Source: Rhizophagus sp. LPA8_4_AMF
Lineage: Eukaryota > Glomeromycota > Glomeromycetes > Glomerales > Glomeraceae
Direction: 5' to 3'
Assembly: GCA_021464525.1 (NCBI GenBank)
Contig: JADRCO010000435.1
Span: 1 to 33,858 of the forward strand
DNA: 33,858 bases
Positions 1 through 9,480 of this stretch are shown piece after piece (position 1 is the stretch's first letter; every line of letters starts with the position of its first letter). The notes beneath the pieces were generated by a model that searched no databases, had not been told where the DNA came from, and saw nothing but the letters and a program-made list of their open reading frames with translations. Position numbers and translations under genes: made by a program.

Positions 1-2868
1 GAATCCATTGATTCTTTAATAAATGAGGTATGAAATTTCTTCAAATATTTAAATACTTTTTTTAATTAATATATTTACAATTTCATTTATTTATGTTTAG
101 GCTAAAAAATATCCAACAAAACATAAAGCATTTCAAGTATTGTATGGAATATCTCAAAATCCAGATACAGGAGATTATATCTTGGTTCAAAAAAATAATA
201 TATGGATTAGTGGAAATGAAATAATTGATAATTTTATTCAAGAAAGGCAATCAAAAATTAACAACCATAATGATATAATGCTTGAATGGATACCATACAA
301 TCAGTTTAATGAAATCAAAGAGATAGGAAAAAATGGACTTATAACTGTATATTCAGCAATATGGAATGATGGTCCATTATGCAAAAAGCATTGGCAGGAT
401 AAAGATTATACAAGAGACTCAAATAAAAAAGTTGCTTTAAAATGTTTACATAATTCACAAGAATCCATTGATTCTTTAATAAATGAGGTATGAAATTTCT
501 TCAAATATTTGATACTTTTTTTAATTAATATATTTACAATCTCTTTTATTTATATTTAGGCTAAAAAATATCCAACAAATCATAGCGAATTTCAAGTATT
601 GTATGGAATATCTCAAAAACCTGATACAGAAGATTATATTTTTGTTCAAAGTTATACAACAAACTTGACAAATTGGACCAGCGGAAATGAAAAAATTGAT
701 GATTTCATTCAAGAAAGACAATTTAAAATTAATAACTATGATGATATAGTGCTTGAATGGATATCATACAATCAGTTTAATGAAATTAAAGAGATAGGCA
801 AAAATGACTTTATAACAGTATACTCAGCAATATGGAAGAATGGTCCATTATGTAAAAAGACTATGTTTGATAGAAACTATATAAGAGATTCAAATAAGGA
901 AGTTGCTTTAAAATGTTTACATAATTCACAAGAATTTATTGATACATTAATAAATGAGGTATAAATTTCTTCAAATATCAAATGCTTTTTCTAATTAATA
1001 TATTTACAATCTCTTTTATTTATATTTAGGCTAAAAAATATCCAACAAATCATAGCGAATTTCAAGTATTGTATGGAATATCTCAAAAACCTGATACAGA
1101 AGATTATATTTTTGTTCAAAGTTATACAACAAACTTGACAAATTGGACCAGCGGAAATGAAAAAATTGATGATTTCATTCAAGAAAGACAATTTAAAATT
1201 AATAACTATGATGATATAGTGCTTGAATGGATATCATACAATCAGTTTAATGGAATTAAAGAGATAGGCAAACACGACCTTATAACAATATACTCAGCAA
1301 TATGGAAGGATGGTCCATTATGTAAAAAGACTATGTTTGATAGAAATTATACAAGAGATTCAAATAAAGAAGTTGCTTTAAAATGTTTACATAATTCACA
1401 AGAATTCATTGATTCTTTAATAAATAAGGTATGAAATTTAAAGTATTTAAAACTTTTTTAATTAGCGTATTTACAATCTCTTTTATTGTATTTAGGCTAA
1501 AAAATATTTAACAAAACATAAAGCATTTCGAGCATTTTATGGAATATCTCAAAATCCAGATACAGGAGATTATATCTTGGTTTTTAACTGGGCATGTGGT
1601 AATGAAAAAATTGATAATTTTATACAAGAAATGCAATCAAAAATAAATCATAATTATGAAGATGTAGTATTTGAATGGATACCATATAATGAGTTTAATA
1701 ATATTAAGGAAATAGGTAAAGGTGGCTTTTCTACAGTATATTCAGCAAAATGGAAGAATGGTCCATTAGTGTATGATGCAGGTAACAAAACGTATAAAAG
1801 GAATCCAAATAAATTAATTGCTTTAAAATGTTTATTTAATTCCAAAATATTACTGATAAATTTTTAAATGAGGTATGAAATTTTTCTAAAAAATCATTTA
1901 CAGTTGAAAATTTTTATAAATATCTTAATTTAAATATAATTTAGTAATTATTACTTATTGTAAATAAATTTACTTAGGTTAAAGAATACTCAATAAATAA
2001 AAGAAGTAATATTCTTAATATATATGGAATATCTCAAAATCCAGATACAAAAGAATATATTATGGTTCTCCAATATGCAAAAGAAGGCAGTTTTAATCAT
2101 TGGATAAATAAGAACTATGAATATTTCAATTGGAAAGATAAATTATTTGTATTGCTTGATATTATTAATGGTCTTAAAGAAATTCATCAAAAAAATATAG
2201 TTCATCGTGATTTTCATACAGGAAATATATTATTTTTTAGTAATATAATAGATAAGTTTAGTTGTATATCAATATCGGATATGGGATTATGTGGAGAAGT
2301 TGGTAATATAGATGAAACAAAAATTTATGGAGTTATGCCTTATATGGCTCCTGAAATATTAAGAGGAAATTCTTATACTCAAGCAGCGGATATTTATAGT
2401 TTTGGTATGATTATGTATTTTGTGACAACCGGAAGACAACCTTTTGACAACCGTGCACATGATTATAATTTAGCATTAGATATTTGTAATGGAGTTAGAC
2501 CTAAAATAAGTAAGCTTAAGGCACCAAAATGTTATATTAATTTAATGAAAAAGTGTTGGGATCCAGACAAAAATAATAGACCAAATATTTTTGAGATAAA
2601 TGAATTAATCAGTTCGTTTCATAAGTCATATAGAGAGGATGTTTTCGTAGTGGAAAATGAAGAAATTGGAATGCAATTTAAGAAAGCAGAAAATTATAGA
2701 ATAGCAAATCTTTCATCCATTAAAAATTACCAAATAGCTACCCATCCACAAGCTATTTACACATCTCGATTACTTAATTCTTTTACAAAAGATCTTCCAA
2801 AATATGATGATGATTATAATTATAATTTTCAAAGTTTAGATAATTGTGCAATTCCAATTAGTTTCTAA
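1..2868 (+). CDS. TKL-type protein kinase with tandem N-lobe cassette exons, 5' end outside window
   Basis: The gene runs in from the left edge. Exons read from GT-AG borders are 1-27 (partial), 101-487, 560-958, 1030-1428, 1496-1872 and 1978-2868; introns are 28-100, 488-559, 959-1029, 1429-1495 and 1873-1977, all phase 0. The last exon holds the C-lobe: hinge, HRD catalytic loop with Asp at 2209-2211, DMG in place of DFG, APE and the DIYSFG segment. It ends at TAA 2866-2868. In this family each kinase phosphorylates Ser/Thr (or Tyr) in the cytoplasm; substrates here are unknown. Apparent starts near 140, 599 and 1069 are TTG codons inside exons, not true starts. A one-base deletion in exon 1496-1872 breaks the frame if that exon is included, so the locus may be a pseudogene or depend on exon skipping. 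The kinase family is clear; the transcript structure is inferred. Confidence 0.8.
101..487 (+). repeat. Kinase cassette exon 1
   Basis: This 387-nt exon (129 codons, phase 0 at both ends) begins with the kinase alpha-C to beta-5 part (AKKYPTKHKAF, then LYGISQNPDTGDYILV). It then joins straight to the linker that normally precedes a kinase domain (SGNEIIDNFIQERQSKI) and to beta-1 to beta-3 (EIGKNGLITVYSAIW, then VALKCL). It therefore encodes a circularly permuted N-lobe. The glycine-rich loop reads GKNGLITVY rather than the GKGGFSTVY seen in cassette 4. The beta-3 lysine is present. It ends in ...INE, keeping the glutamate expected in alpha-C. Confidence 0.8.
560..958 (+). repeat. Kinase cassette exon 2
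   Basis: This 399-nt, 133-codon exon has the same permuted N-lobe layout as its neighbours. The fusion point between the beta-5 end and the linker reads FVQSYTTNLTNWTSGNE, slightly longer than in cassette 1. The glycine loop is degenerate (GKNDFITVY), the beta-3 lysine is kept (VALKCL) and the terminal glutamate is kept. Together with part of the preceding intron, its first half is identical to cassette 3 over 261 bp (522-782 against 992-1252). Confidence 0.8.
1030..1428 (+). repeat. Kinase cassette exon 3
   Basis: This 399-nt exon lies exactly 470 bp downstream of cassette 2 and is nearly identical to it. The glycine loop is further degraded (GKHDLITIY). Its last codon is AAG instead of GAG, so the glutamate expected to pair with the beta-3 lysine becomes lysine. 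If spliced directly to the exon at 1978, the frame stays open and a full kinase domain is formed, but with poor ATP-binding residues, so a pseudokinase would be expected. Confidence 0.8.
1496..1872 (+). repeat. Kinase cassette exon 4, intact glycine loop but frameshifted
   Basis: This exon has the permuted layout and the canonical glycine-rich loop (GKGGFSTVY), with the lysine in IALKCL. Its length, 377 nt, is one short of a multiple of three. Compared with the other cassettes (aattcacaagaa), the stretch near 1840-1850 reads aattccaaaat, a one-base deletion that leads to a stop at 1865-1867. Past the deletion, the expected frame resumes and ends in ...FLNE before the GT at 1873. The deletion could be real decay or an assembly error. 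Confidence 0.75.
1978..2868 (+). other. Catalytic-lobe exon of the kinase
   Basis: This final exon opens in phase 0 with VKEYSINKRSNILNIYGISQ, the single-copy version of the alpha-C to beta-5 segment that starts each cassette, then continues into the hinge and the C-lobe. Visible motifs are IVHRDFHTGNILF (catalytic loop), ISDMGLC (magnesium loop, DMG for DFG), YMAPEIL, DIYSFGMIM and the final CWDPDKNNRP segment with its conserved Arg. A tail of about 75 residues ending in PISF follows the domain. Nothing in this exon argues against catalytic competence. Confidence 0.85.
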
Positions 2869-3767
2869 TAATATACAATGAAGCATAGTAAGTATTATAA
2901 TAAAATTTGGTTAGCACTTTATATACATGATATATTAGTATGACTGCTATTTATAGGAAATTTGCAATAATAAATAGCTTTGTGACTTTTGTCTAATACT
3001 GTGTATGGATATGTAATATTTTTTTAAAATCAGTTTGTAATTGACACATTAAATATATTATTTTCTTTTTGATTCTTTCATATGTAAATTTATTGATAAA
3101 TTCTGCAAAATAAAACTTTCCATTATATTCATAAAAGTGAATAAAAATAACACAATATTTCAAAATATTAAGTCATAATTTTATTTTATTTGCATTTCTA
3201 ATTTGAGAAGTAACAAACATTCTACAGATGAAGCCAATAGCCTAATATCCAAAGACAATAAGGTTAACTAAGTCATTAATCCTTGTAATTTAAAAGAAAC
3301 CGGTAATCTTCTCTCAAATTGTTCAATATTGAAAAAATTTATTTTACAACAAAAAGACAATATATTGCCCAATGGTAGTGGCTACTAAGGATGCAATATT
3401 AAGAACTTCTGGCCTAGAGTAAATTTTCATAGTAATTATATTATCCTAATTTACATGCAAAATTCCATTCTAAACTTTAAAAAATAGAGAGTGTGTGTGT
3501 ACTTAAAATTAAGAATTTAATACATCTTTAAATTACTACTAACTTACTAATAAGGTTATTCCAAACTAATAAATAGTTAACATCCTTTCTTGCTAAAAAA
3601 TTTAAGGTGGGTGGGAATAATTTAAATAAACATGATGATTAAACATATAAAAACCAGAAATCTTTGGTAACACTCAATCTTAGAAAGAGAGGAGGGCCTT
3701 AAACATATATGGACTATTAGAATTGGTATCCAGAGTATAACTATTTTTGTCATAATTATGTGTTCAA
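2869..3767. other. Intergenic, nothing recognised
   Basis: This AT-rich stretch follows the kinase stop codon. It holds a short GT run near 3490 and no open reading frame or motif I can support. Confidence 0.5.
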
Positions 3768-4039
3768 TTATTGGGATTTTCAAAATTTATGAAATTGATG
3801 TTGCAATAACAACCATTAAAAACATACAAAACATAAAAACAAAAAATCAACGTCCATAATTATCATGGAAGATCAACAACAAATTTCCTTTTTAGGAACT
3901 TGGTTAACACGCAATATCTTAAAAAGGAAATTTTGTTGTCGATTTTTCATGATAATTATAGCCGTTGATTTTGTGTTTTGTGTTTTGTTTAATGGTTGTT
4001 ATTGCAACATCAATTTCATAAATTTTGAAACCCCAATAA
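3768..4039. mobile_element. Foldback (long inverted repeat) element
   Basis: The left arm (3768-3893) and right arm (3920-4039) are reverse complements with few mismatches, separated by about 26 nt. A 43-nt stretch, 3778-3820 against 3988-4030, matches perfectly. The 60-codon open frame at 3865-4047 lies inside the palindrome and is explained by it. No target duplication was clear. It is a non-autonomous MITE or foldback candidate, or a source of hairpin RNA. Confidence 0.75.
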
Positions 4040-4175
4040 CGTCATAAAGTGACATTAACCGATATAAATACCACTTTTGAAATTTTCAAAAATAGAAGAG
4101 GAGGAAGTTAAAATAAAAATTAATTTGGAATGGTCTAAATAAAAAAGCATATAATTTATTATGCAATCTTATTTG

Positions 4176-4312
4176 TAACCCTGTAAAAAATGTTGGTCCG
4201 TGTTTAAATTTCCATGCTTTTTCCGTGGATATATATATCATTTTCACGGAATTTATACGAAGGTCACGGAGAAATAATGGAAATATTCGGATGAAAATTT
4301 TTTATAGGGTAA
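4176..4312. mobile_element. Short MITE-like foldback element
   Basis: The ends TAACCCTGTAAAAAAT and (reverse complement of the right end) TTACCCTATAAAAAAT form terminal inverted repeats. The match continues imperfectly inward through TTTCCAT and the CCGTG blocks to an inner hairpin near 4222-4258. It has no coding capacity. The family is unknown. Confidence 0.55.
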
Positions 4313-4670
4313 TAAGCATCATTGCTTATTTTACAAAGATAAACTTTTATTGTTTTTTACTATACTTTTTACCAATTAAATTTTAAATTTTTACAATACT
4401 CTGATATTTTTTTACAATACCCTGATAATTCATGCTAAAATATTTAATGGTTGTTTGAATCTGAATTGATGTAATCATACATAAATAATGTAATGCATTT
4501 TGACAGTCATAATGCATTTTACATTTAACTGTTATACTGTAATGCAAAATTTGAGTAAAATAAAACATTTGACATTTATTTTGTTAGAAATTATTTGCTT
4601 TATATTTCATAATACTTGTAAATATAATCGGTTTTTATTTCACAAGTTTGTTACACAAAATTACCATATG
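4313..4670. other. Intergenic, nothing recognised
   Basis: This AT-rich DNA lies between two MITE-like elements. Open frames on both strands here have no recognisable protein character. Confidence 0.45.
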
Positions 4671-5045
4671 TATCAAAGACCCGGATTTTTTCCGATATCA
4701 AATTTCAAATTTTTATCACGATAACGGAAAAAATTCCACAATTATAGTAAGAAATATTTGATAATTCTAGCCGGCTCACATCTTAATGCAGGCTGATCTA
4801 GGTTATGCTAGTGACACGACAATAATTTTGGCCGAAATGATCGGCAATTTACAAGTTACTCTGGAATTTTTACAAATTTCCATCACGATAAACCGGATAA
4901 GCCGGTCAATAAAATCTGCGATAATGATTGGCTAATTGTCACGTGCCGGAATAAAATTATTAAAATTCCGTTTCATTCCATTATACGGCAAAAATTTCAT
5001 TTTATTCATTTATTATAATAATGGAATGATTCCGGGTCTCTGATA
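4671..5045. mobile_element. MITE-like element with TATCA(A/G)AGACCCGGA ends
   Basis: The left end reads TATCAAAGACCCGGATTTTTTCC and the right end, reverse complemented, TATCAGAGACCCGGAATCATTCC. The interior is richer in CCGG and CACGATAA words than the flanks and has no open frame. Size is about 375 bp. Flanking TA dinucleotides would fit a TA target duplication, but this is not certain. Confidence 0.6.
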
Positions 5046-6415
5046 TATACCTATCTTATCACATGATTATTTAATTACTGAAATACGCAAATCAACTTGT
5101 TGCGTCACTTCAGAATACATTGATTACATTGCACGCTATTAGACCCCATAGGATGGTCAACAATACCATATTCCTTTAATTACTAATAATGTAATAATAG
5201 CACACTTTTCAACGCACTGCAGAATATACAGCTAAGATTAGATCGCTTGACTTCTAATTAAGAAAGAAACATTTGAGTGACAACCCTTTCTTAGAGATAT
5301 CCGGTCATTGTAACTTTAGTTTAATGAATAGCCGAACTACCAGACTCAGGTTAAGAAAATAGTGCTTGAAATGGATTTTAAGATTATGGGAAATATCGAA
5401 AATTAATTAATAGAATAGTTTTGAGCAGATAGTATATATTTATTAACATTTTCAACAATGTATCTCTTTCCATTCCTCTTCTTAAATAAATAAATAAACA
5501 GTAATAAGTTATCATTAGATATATGCCAAAATAATTATGAAAACAAATAAGTCAAATTAAACATCAAAATCAAATAATAAAAACTTATTAGATAATCAAG
5601 AAAACTAAGTAAAACTAAAACTATTCTATACTCACAGATAAAGAGAGATTATCCTTAATTTTGACAATTTGACTAGTGGTTAATTAGGCCATCCAAGTTG
5701 TTAATTGAGAACCTTGAAGACAGGACGATTCGTCTTTATTGTCGTGTTACTGTTAGAAATGGGATGCAATAATAATATATTGCATTACATACCTTAAAAA
5801 GTCAATATTAAAATCTGTATTATTTTCTCATTCATTCTCCTTTTGTTTTAAATTTGGATAACATTATAAACATTAAACTAAATTTATACGTTTAATAGAT
5901 TTACCTACATAATTACCTTTAATTGGTAGGTTTTACTCATTCAAACCCAGTTTTTATAATAATATTTATAATGATAAAAACAACGTTTATTAAAAAAAAA
6001 AGGATTGTACCTCTATATAAAGATTGACGATCACTTTATTAAAGATAGAGCGAAACTTATTTTGGAAAATTGTCATACCATATTCTCCAATTTTGTCATT
6101 AAATGGGTTGTCAGGAGCAAATTATTTTTTTGTGATTATTATATAATCATCAACGCCTTATAATAATCATTTCGAACTTTTCATTTGTGTGACGAATAGA
6201 TTTCAAATCACAATCAAAAAACGTAAAAAAAGTGGTAGATTATTATTTTCTACATCTTTAGAAAAATTTTGACGAAAATGACGTATCATATGATATCAGA
6301 GACTCGTTTTATTGGTAAAAAACTGGTTAATTTCTTGTCATTAGGAACATGCGATTTTACGCCTAGGAATTCTTTCAAAGAAAACTATATTTATCGTTAA
6401 ATGACGAATTTTTTT
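5046..6415. other. Intergenic, upstream of the secreted peptide gene
   Basis: I see no gene here. The last few hundred bases are presumably the promoter region of the peptide gene. Confidence 0.45.
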
Positions 6416-6424
6416 TATATAAAT
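6416..6424 (+). promoter_or_regulatory. TATA box of the secreted peptide gene
   Basis: TATATAAAT lies 112 nt upstream of the ATG at 6528, after a T-rich run. The spacing fits a short 5' leader of roughly 80 nt. Confidence 0.5.
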
Positions 6425-6527
6425 AATGTATGTATTCCTTCTCGTACAAAATTTAACAAAAATATTAACAAATAAAAATTAAACACCATAAATTTGACTA
6501 AAGTCTACTCTATCTTATTTTATCACG

Positions 6528-6788
6528 ATGCCAAAATTTATTCTTATTACCTTGTTTCTTGCCTTTACTTTGGCCTGGGTTACTCAATCTATTCCTGCCA
6601 TAAATTACCTTGAACATGCTACTGAACCTGCCAAAGAATTTTTCTATTTTCCTTCAAAAATCAATCGAAAACTAGATGAATGCAATTATTGTGGTGGGTT
6701 CTATTCACAATGTTGTGCGAATTTATGTGGTGTCCTCGGTTACAAATATTATCAATGTCTTGCTTGCAGTTGCGGTTGCGGAAACTGA
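6528..6788 (+). CDS. Small secreted cysteine-rich protein, candidate effector or peptide
   Basis: This 86-residue single-exon protein starts at an ATG. Residues 4-18 form a hydrophobic signal peptide core with likely cleavage near residue 21 (TQS). A pro-like segment follows to a dibasic Arg47-Lys48, a possible Kex2-type site. The remaining 38 residues contain nine cysteines at 52, 55, 62, 63, 67, 77, 80, 82 and 84, spaced C-x2-C-x6-CC-x3-C-x9-C-x2-C-x-C-x-C. A secreted, disulfide-rich or metal-binding mature peptide is likely. The odd cysteine count would leave one free or allow dimerisation. Mycorrhizal fungi secrete many such small proteins toward the plant, but I do not recognise this one and assign no function. 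A TATA box upstream supports it as a real gene. Confidence 0.75.
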   Translation: MPKFILITLFLAFTLAWVTQSIPAINYLEHATEPAKEFFYFPSKINRKLDECNYCGGFYSQCCANLCGVLGYKYYQCLACSCGCGN

Positions 6789-7484
6789 AATTTTCACATA
6801 AATTATAATTATATTTTACTTAGTATTTATTTTGTTTCTTATTATTTTTTTCTTGTTGTTTTTCTTATGTTTCTTTACTATTTTTCTTCTTTACTATTCT
6901 TCTTTCTCAATGTAATATATTATAAATAACAAAAAAACGTTATTATAGCGAGAGTCACGTGAATAACATTAATAAACAATAACGCTTTTTGTTGAATCAT
7001 TGATAAAATCCTTGTCACATACAAGTACTAAATTAATCACGTCTAACTTATCCCTACCGTATATCACATAGTGATAATCAAAAATCATTATTAACGAAAT
7101 GTTAGTGTACGATACACTATAAATGGAATTCTTTAAAAATATCGTAAAAGAAAGTTAATAGAAGAAACTGAAATATTAATTGAAAACTTCAAACAAATAA
7201 TACAAAGCTTCATTTTTATTTCTAGCTATGAAAAACTAAATAAAATTGTCATTCAATAACATAAAAGTTATTGACAAGTACTTAAAAAGTAAAATAATTC
7301 ACTAATTCAATAATAAGTACGTAAATTAATACAAAAATAAAAATTTTCACTCCATTTATTTCAGAGGTATTGAGGATTCTGCTGAAAGTCCCACACATAG
7401 CAGCAATGGAACAAGAGAAGATGGTAGTAGTAATTCAATTTACATATCAAATCGTGTAGAAAGAACATATTTAGCGAATAAATA
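6789..7484. other. Intergenic downstream of the secreted peptide
   Basis: T-rich sequence follows the stop codon and may hold the 3' end of the transcript. A TCACGTGA site lies at 6955-6962. No gene is seen. Confidence 0.45.
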
Positions 7485-8130
7485 ATCGTGACCAAAAAAA
7501 TTCATTAGAGCTTTTATAATCTTTATAGTATTATTCCTAAACATAAGTCCGAAATAATCAACTGGAGAATCTTGTTTTAATGCTGTATATCTACAGTACC
7601 TTTTAACACATCACGGACGTTCGTTTTTAGCATTTCATTCTCATATTCTTTAATACAAGAAATATAATTTGCTGGAGAATAATTAAATAATGCTTAAAAG
7701 CATTATTCATTCCTAATCCAAATATAGGATTCATAGCATGAGCTGCATCCCCTAATAGTGTAACCCTCCTGCTTTCTCATGCATTTACGGATAATGAATT
7801 AATATCTTGTAACTTTCCTCGTTGTACAGGATTGTACTAGCCATTAAATGGATGGTTAGGAGTTATTCTCGGAGCCAGGTCCCACACTTCCAAAAAAAAA
7901 TATATCTGTCTGGTCTTAATTTTCGAATCACCTTTTAACATGTTGAACTAATGATAAACTTTATGAGGTTCAACGTTATCTAATTTAGTATGAATCTTGA
8001 TGCTTTAATGTGGTTCATAATTTTGTTCTTGTCCTTGTTAAATCGGAATTAAATGGTAAAAAATCCATATAGCATCTCCATTTAGTCAAAGAAATCTTTG
8101 AAACATTGCGTTTCCACAAAGTTTAATCAC
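7485..8130 (-). pseudogene. FAD-dependent monooxygenase remnant, copy A, C-terminal half
   Basis: Read on the minus strand, the segment around 7726-7790 gives RVTLLGDAAHAMNP followed by FGLGMNNAFK. This is the FAD ribityl-binding GD motif of class A flavoprotein monooxygenases (FAD_binding_3 family). Such enzymes hydroxylate small, often aromatic, substrates using NAD(P)H and oxygen. The frame is broken by several stops and shifts on both sides, and only short pieces read through. The end of the region aligns with copy B (10640 onward), which fixes the orientation. The N-terminal half lies at 8600-9140 on the opposite strand, so the copy is rearranged and cannot be functional. Confidence 0.75.
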
Positions 8131-8599
8131 CTATATCGATATTTGAAAACAAAATACTCTATTTTGATAAGAACATTATATGGATTCGGAATCCACCGGA
8201 TTCCATTTCCACTTACAACATATATATGTGTCCAAGAATTTTCTTTTATATTTAGAATGATTTCTTACCCTAAATTGGTAAATAAAATTATCATTTTCTA
8301 AAATATTCGATCAAAAAACTTATAAATTTAAACTATGTGAATTATGAGTTCGGTCAATTTTATATAAATAGGTACATAATATCGTTTTTGTTTTCCTTCA
8401 ACTTGTTAAGAAATATTTTAGTTATAAATAAAACATTTTAAAATGTAACAAATTATTCCAACTATAATTATTCTCGGTCAGGTCTAGGAGGGCTTCCTCA
8501 TTATCATATTTTGATAAAAAACAGATTAAAAAGAATTCAACGTAAAAATTTTTGAACGAGAATTTGGTCCTTAAGGTACGGTATAATATTTATTTTGGA

Positions 8600-9140
8600 A
8601 ACCTAAAATACAGTACATCATGTAACTAACTCGGACTGTTCTGTTATAAAAAGATCGGTGGCAAGGATTTCATTCCCACTTCAGTTGCTTCAAATCTTCA
8701 AAAGCAATGCCAAATCTAATTCCTGATTTAGAATTTAATGGAGTTGTATTCTGCGATCATACAGGAAATCTTCTGTTAAATCTCCATATGAACAAGTTAA
8801 GGGTGTTTATGAAGCAGCAAATAAACTTGCAATTATTATAGCTTATCGCGATAAACTTAGGAATGTTCTATCAGGAAATGTTCCATTTCAGTGAGTAAAA
8901 AATGTATTAGATATGAAGAAACTAAAGAGGGTGTTTTGGTATTTTTTTGAGGATGGAACTAGAGAATTTTGTGACATTTTAGTTGGGTAAATTTAATATA
9001 TAATGTATATTTTATATGTTTTATTCTGATTAAATAATTTAATTTCTTCCCTTTTAGTTCGAAAACAAAAGATACCTGAATTACAAATCTCTGATTATGG
9101 AATAACTCAATTTGATGTAGATGTAGCAGTAATAATTATA
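8600..9140 (+). pseudogene. FAD-dependent monooxygenase remnant, copy A, N-terminal/middle part, inverted
   Basis: On the plus strand this region matches the reverse strand of copy B. Shared pieces are the SNLQKAMP stretch near 8690, the YEQVKGVYEAANKL stretch, FEDGTREFCDILVG near 8950-8988, a degenerate intron starting at GTAAAT (8989), and RKQKIPELQ near 9060. Stops and frameshifts are frequent. Its orientation is opposite to the C-terminal half at 7485-8130, showing an inversion inside the gene. Confidence 0.65.
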
Positions 9141-9480
9141 TTCATTTATTTCTTGACGCTAATATACTTGTCTCGAAAACAATTTTACTTTTAAGAAAAA
9201 AAAAAAATTAAAATTTTTACATGCGCTAGATTTACTAGATCTCTCTATTTAAATATACTTGATAAATTGTAATCGTTAATTGCATTTGAATAAAAAATTT
9301 CCTCATGGCTATAGTGCAAGTAGTCGACAAAATGCAGCCATAAATTAATATTAGTATAACTCGGGTCATTGATTTGTAAGATAAACCAATTAATTTTTAT
9401 TTAAACTATATTAATTAAAATTCAATTGGATGTTTTTCGACTTGTAGTTGAAGCCGCAAAATATAAAAGATCGCAAATAT
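9141..9480. other. Intergenic, nothing recognised
   Basis: This AT-rich sequence lies between the copy A remnant and the LTR-like segment. It has no gene I can support. Confidence 0.4.

Noticed and set aside
521..721. Two identical minus-strand 66-codon frames (521-721 and 991-1191)
   Set aside because: They are shadows of the duplicated kinase cassettes; their identity only reflects the 261-bp repeat.
3865..4047. 60-codon open frame with ATG
   Set aside because: It lies in the arms and loop of the foldback element and has no protein character.
4383..4724. Overlapping small open frames on both strands
   Set aside because: AT-rich chance frames without motifs; the right end runs into a MITE.
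8098..8301. 67-codon plus-strand frame
   Set aside because: It overlaps the antisense of the monooxygenase remnant and has no homology I can see.
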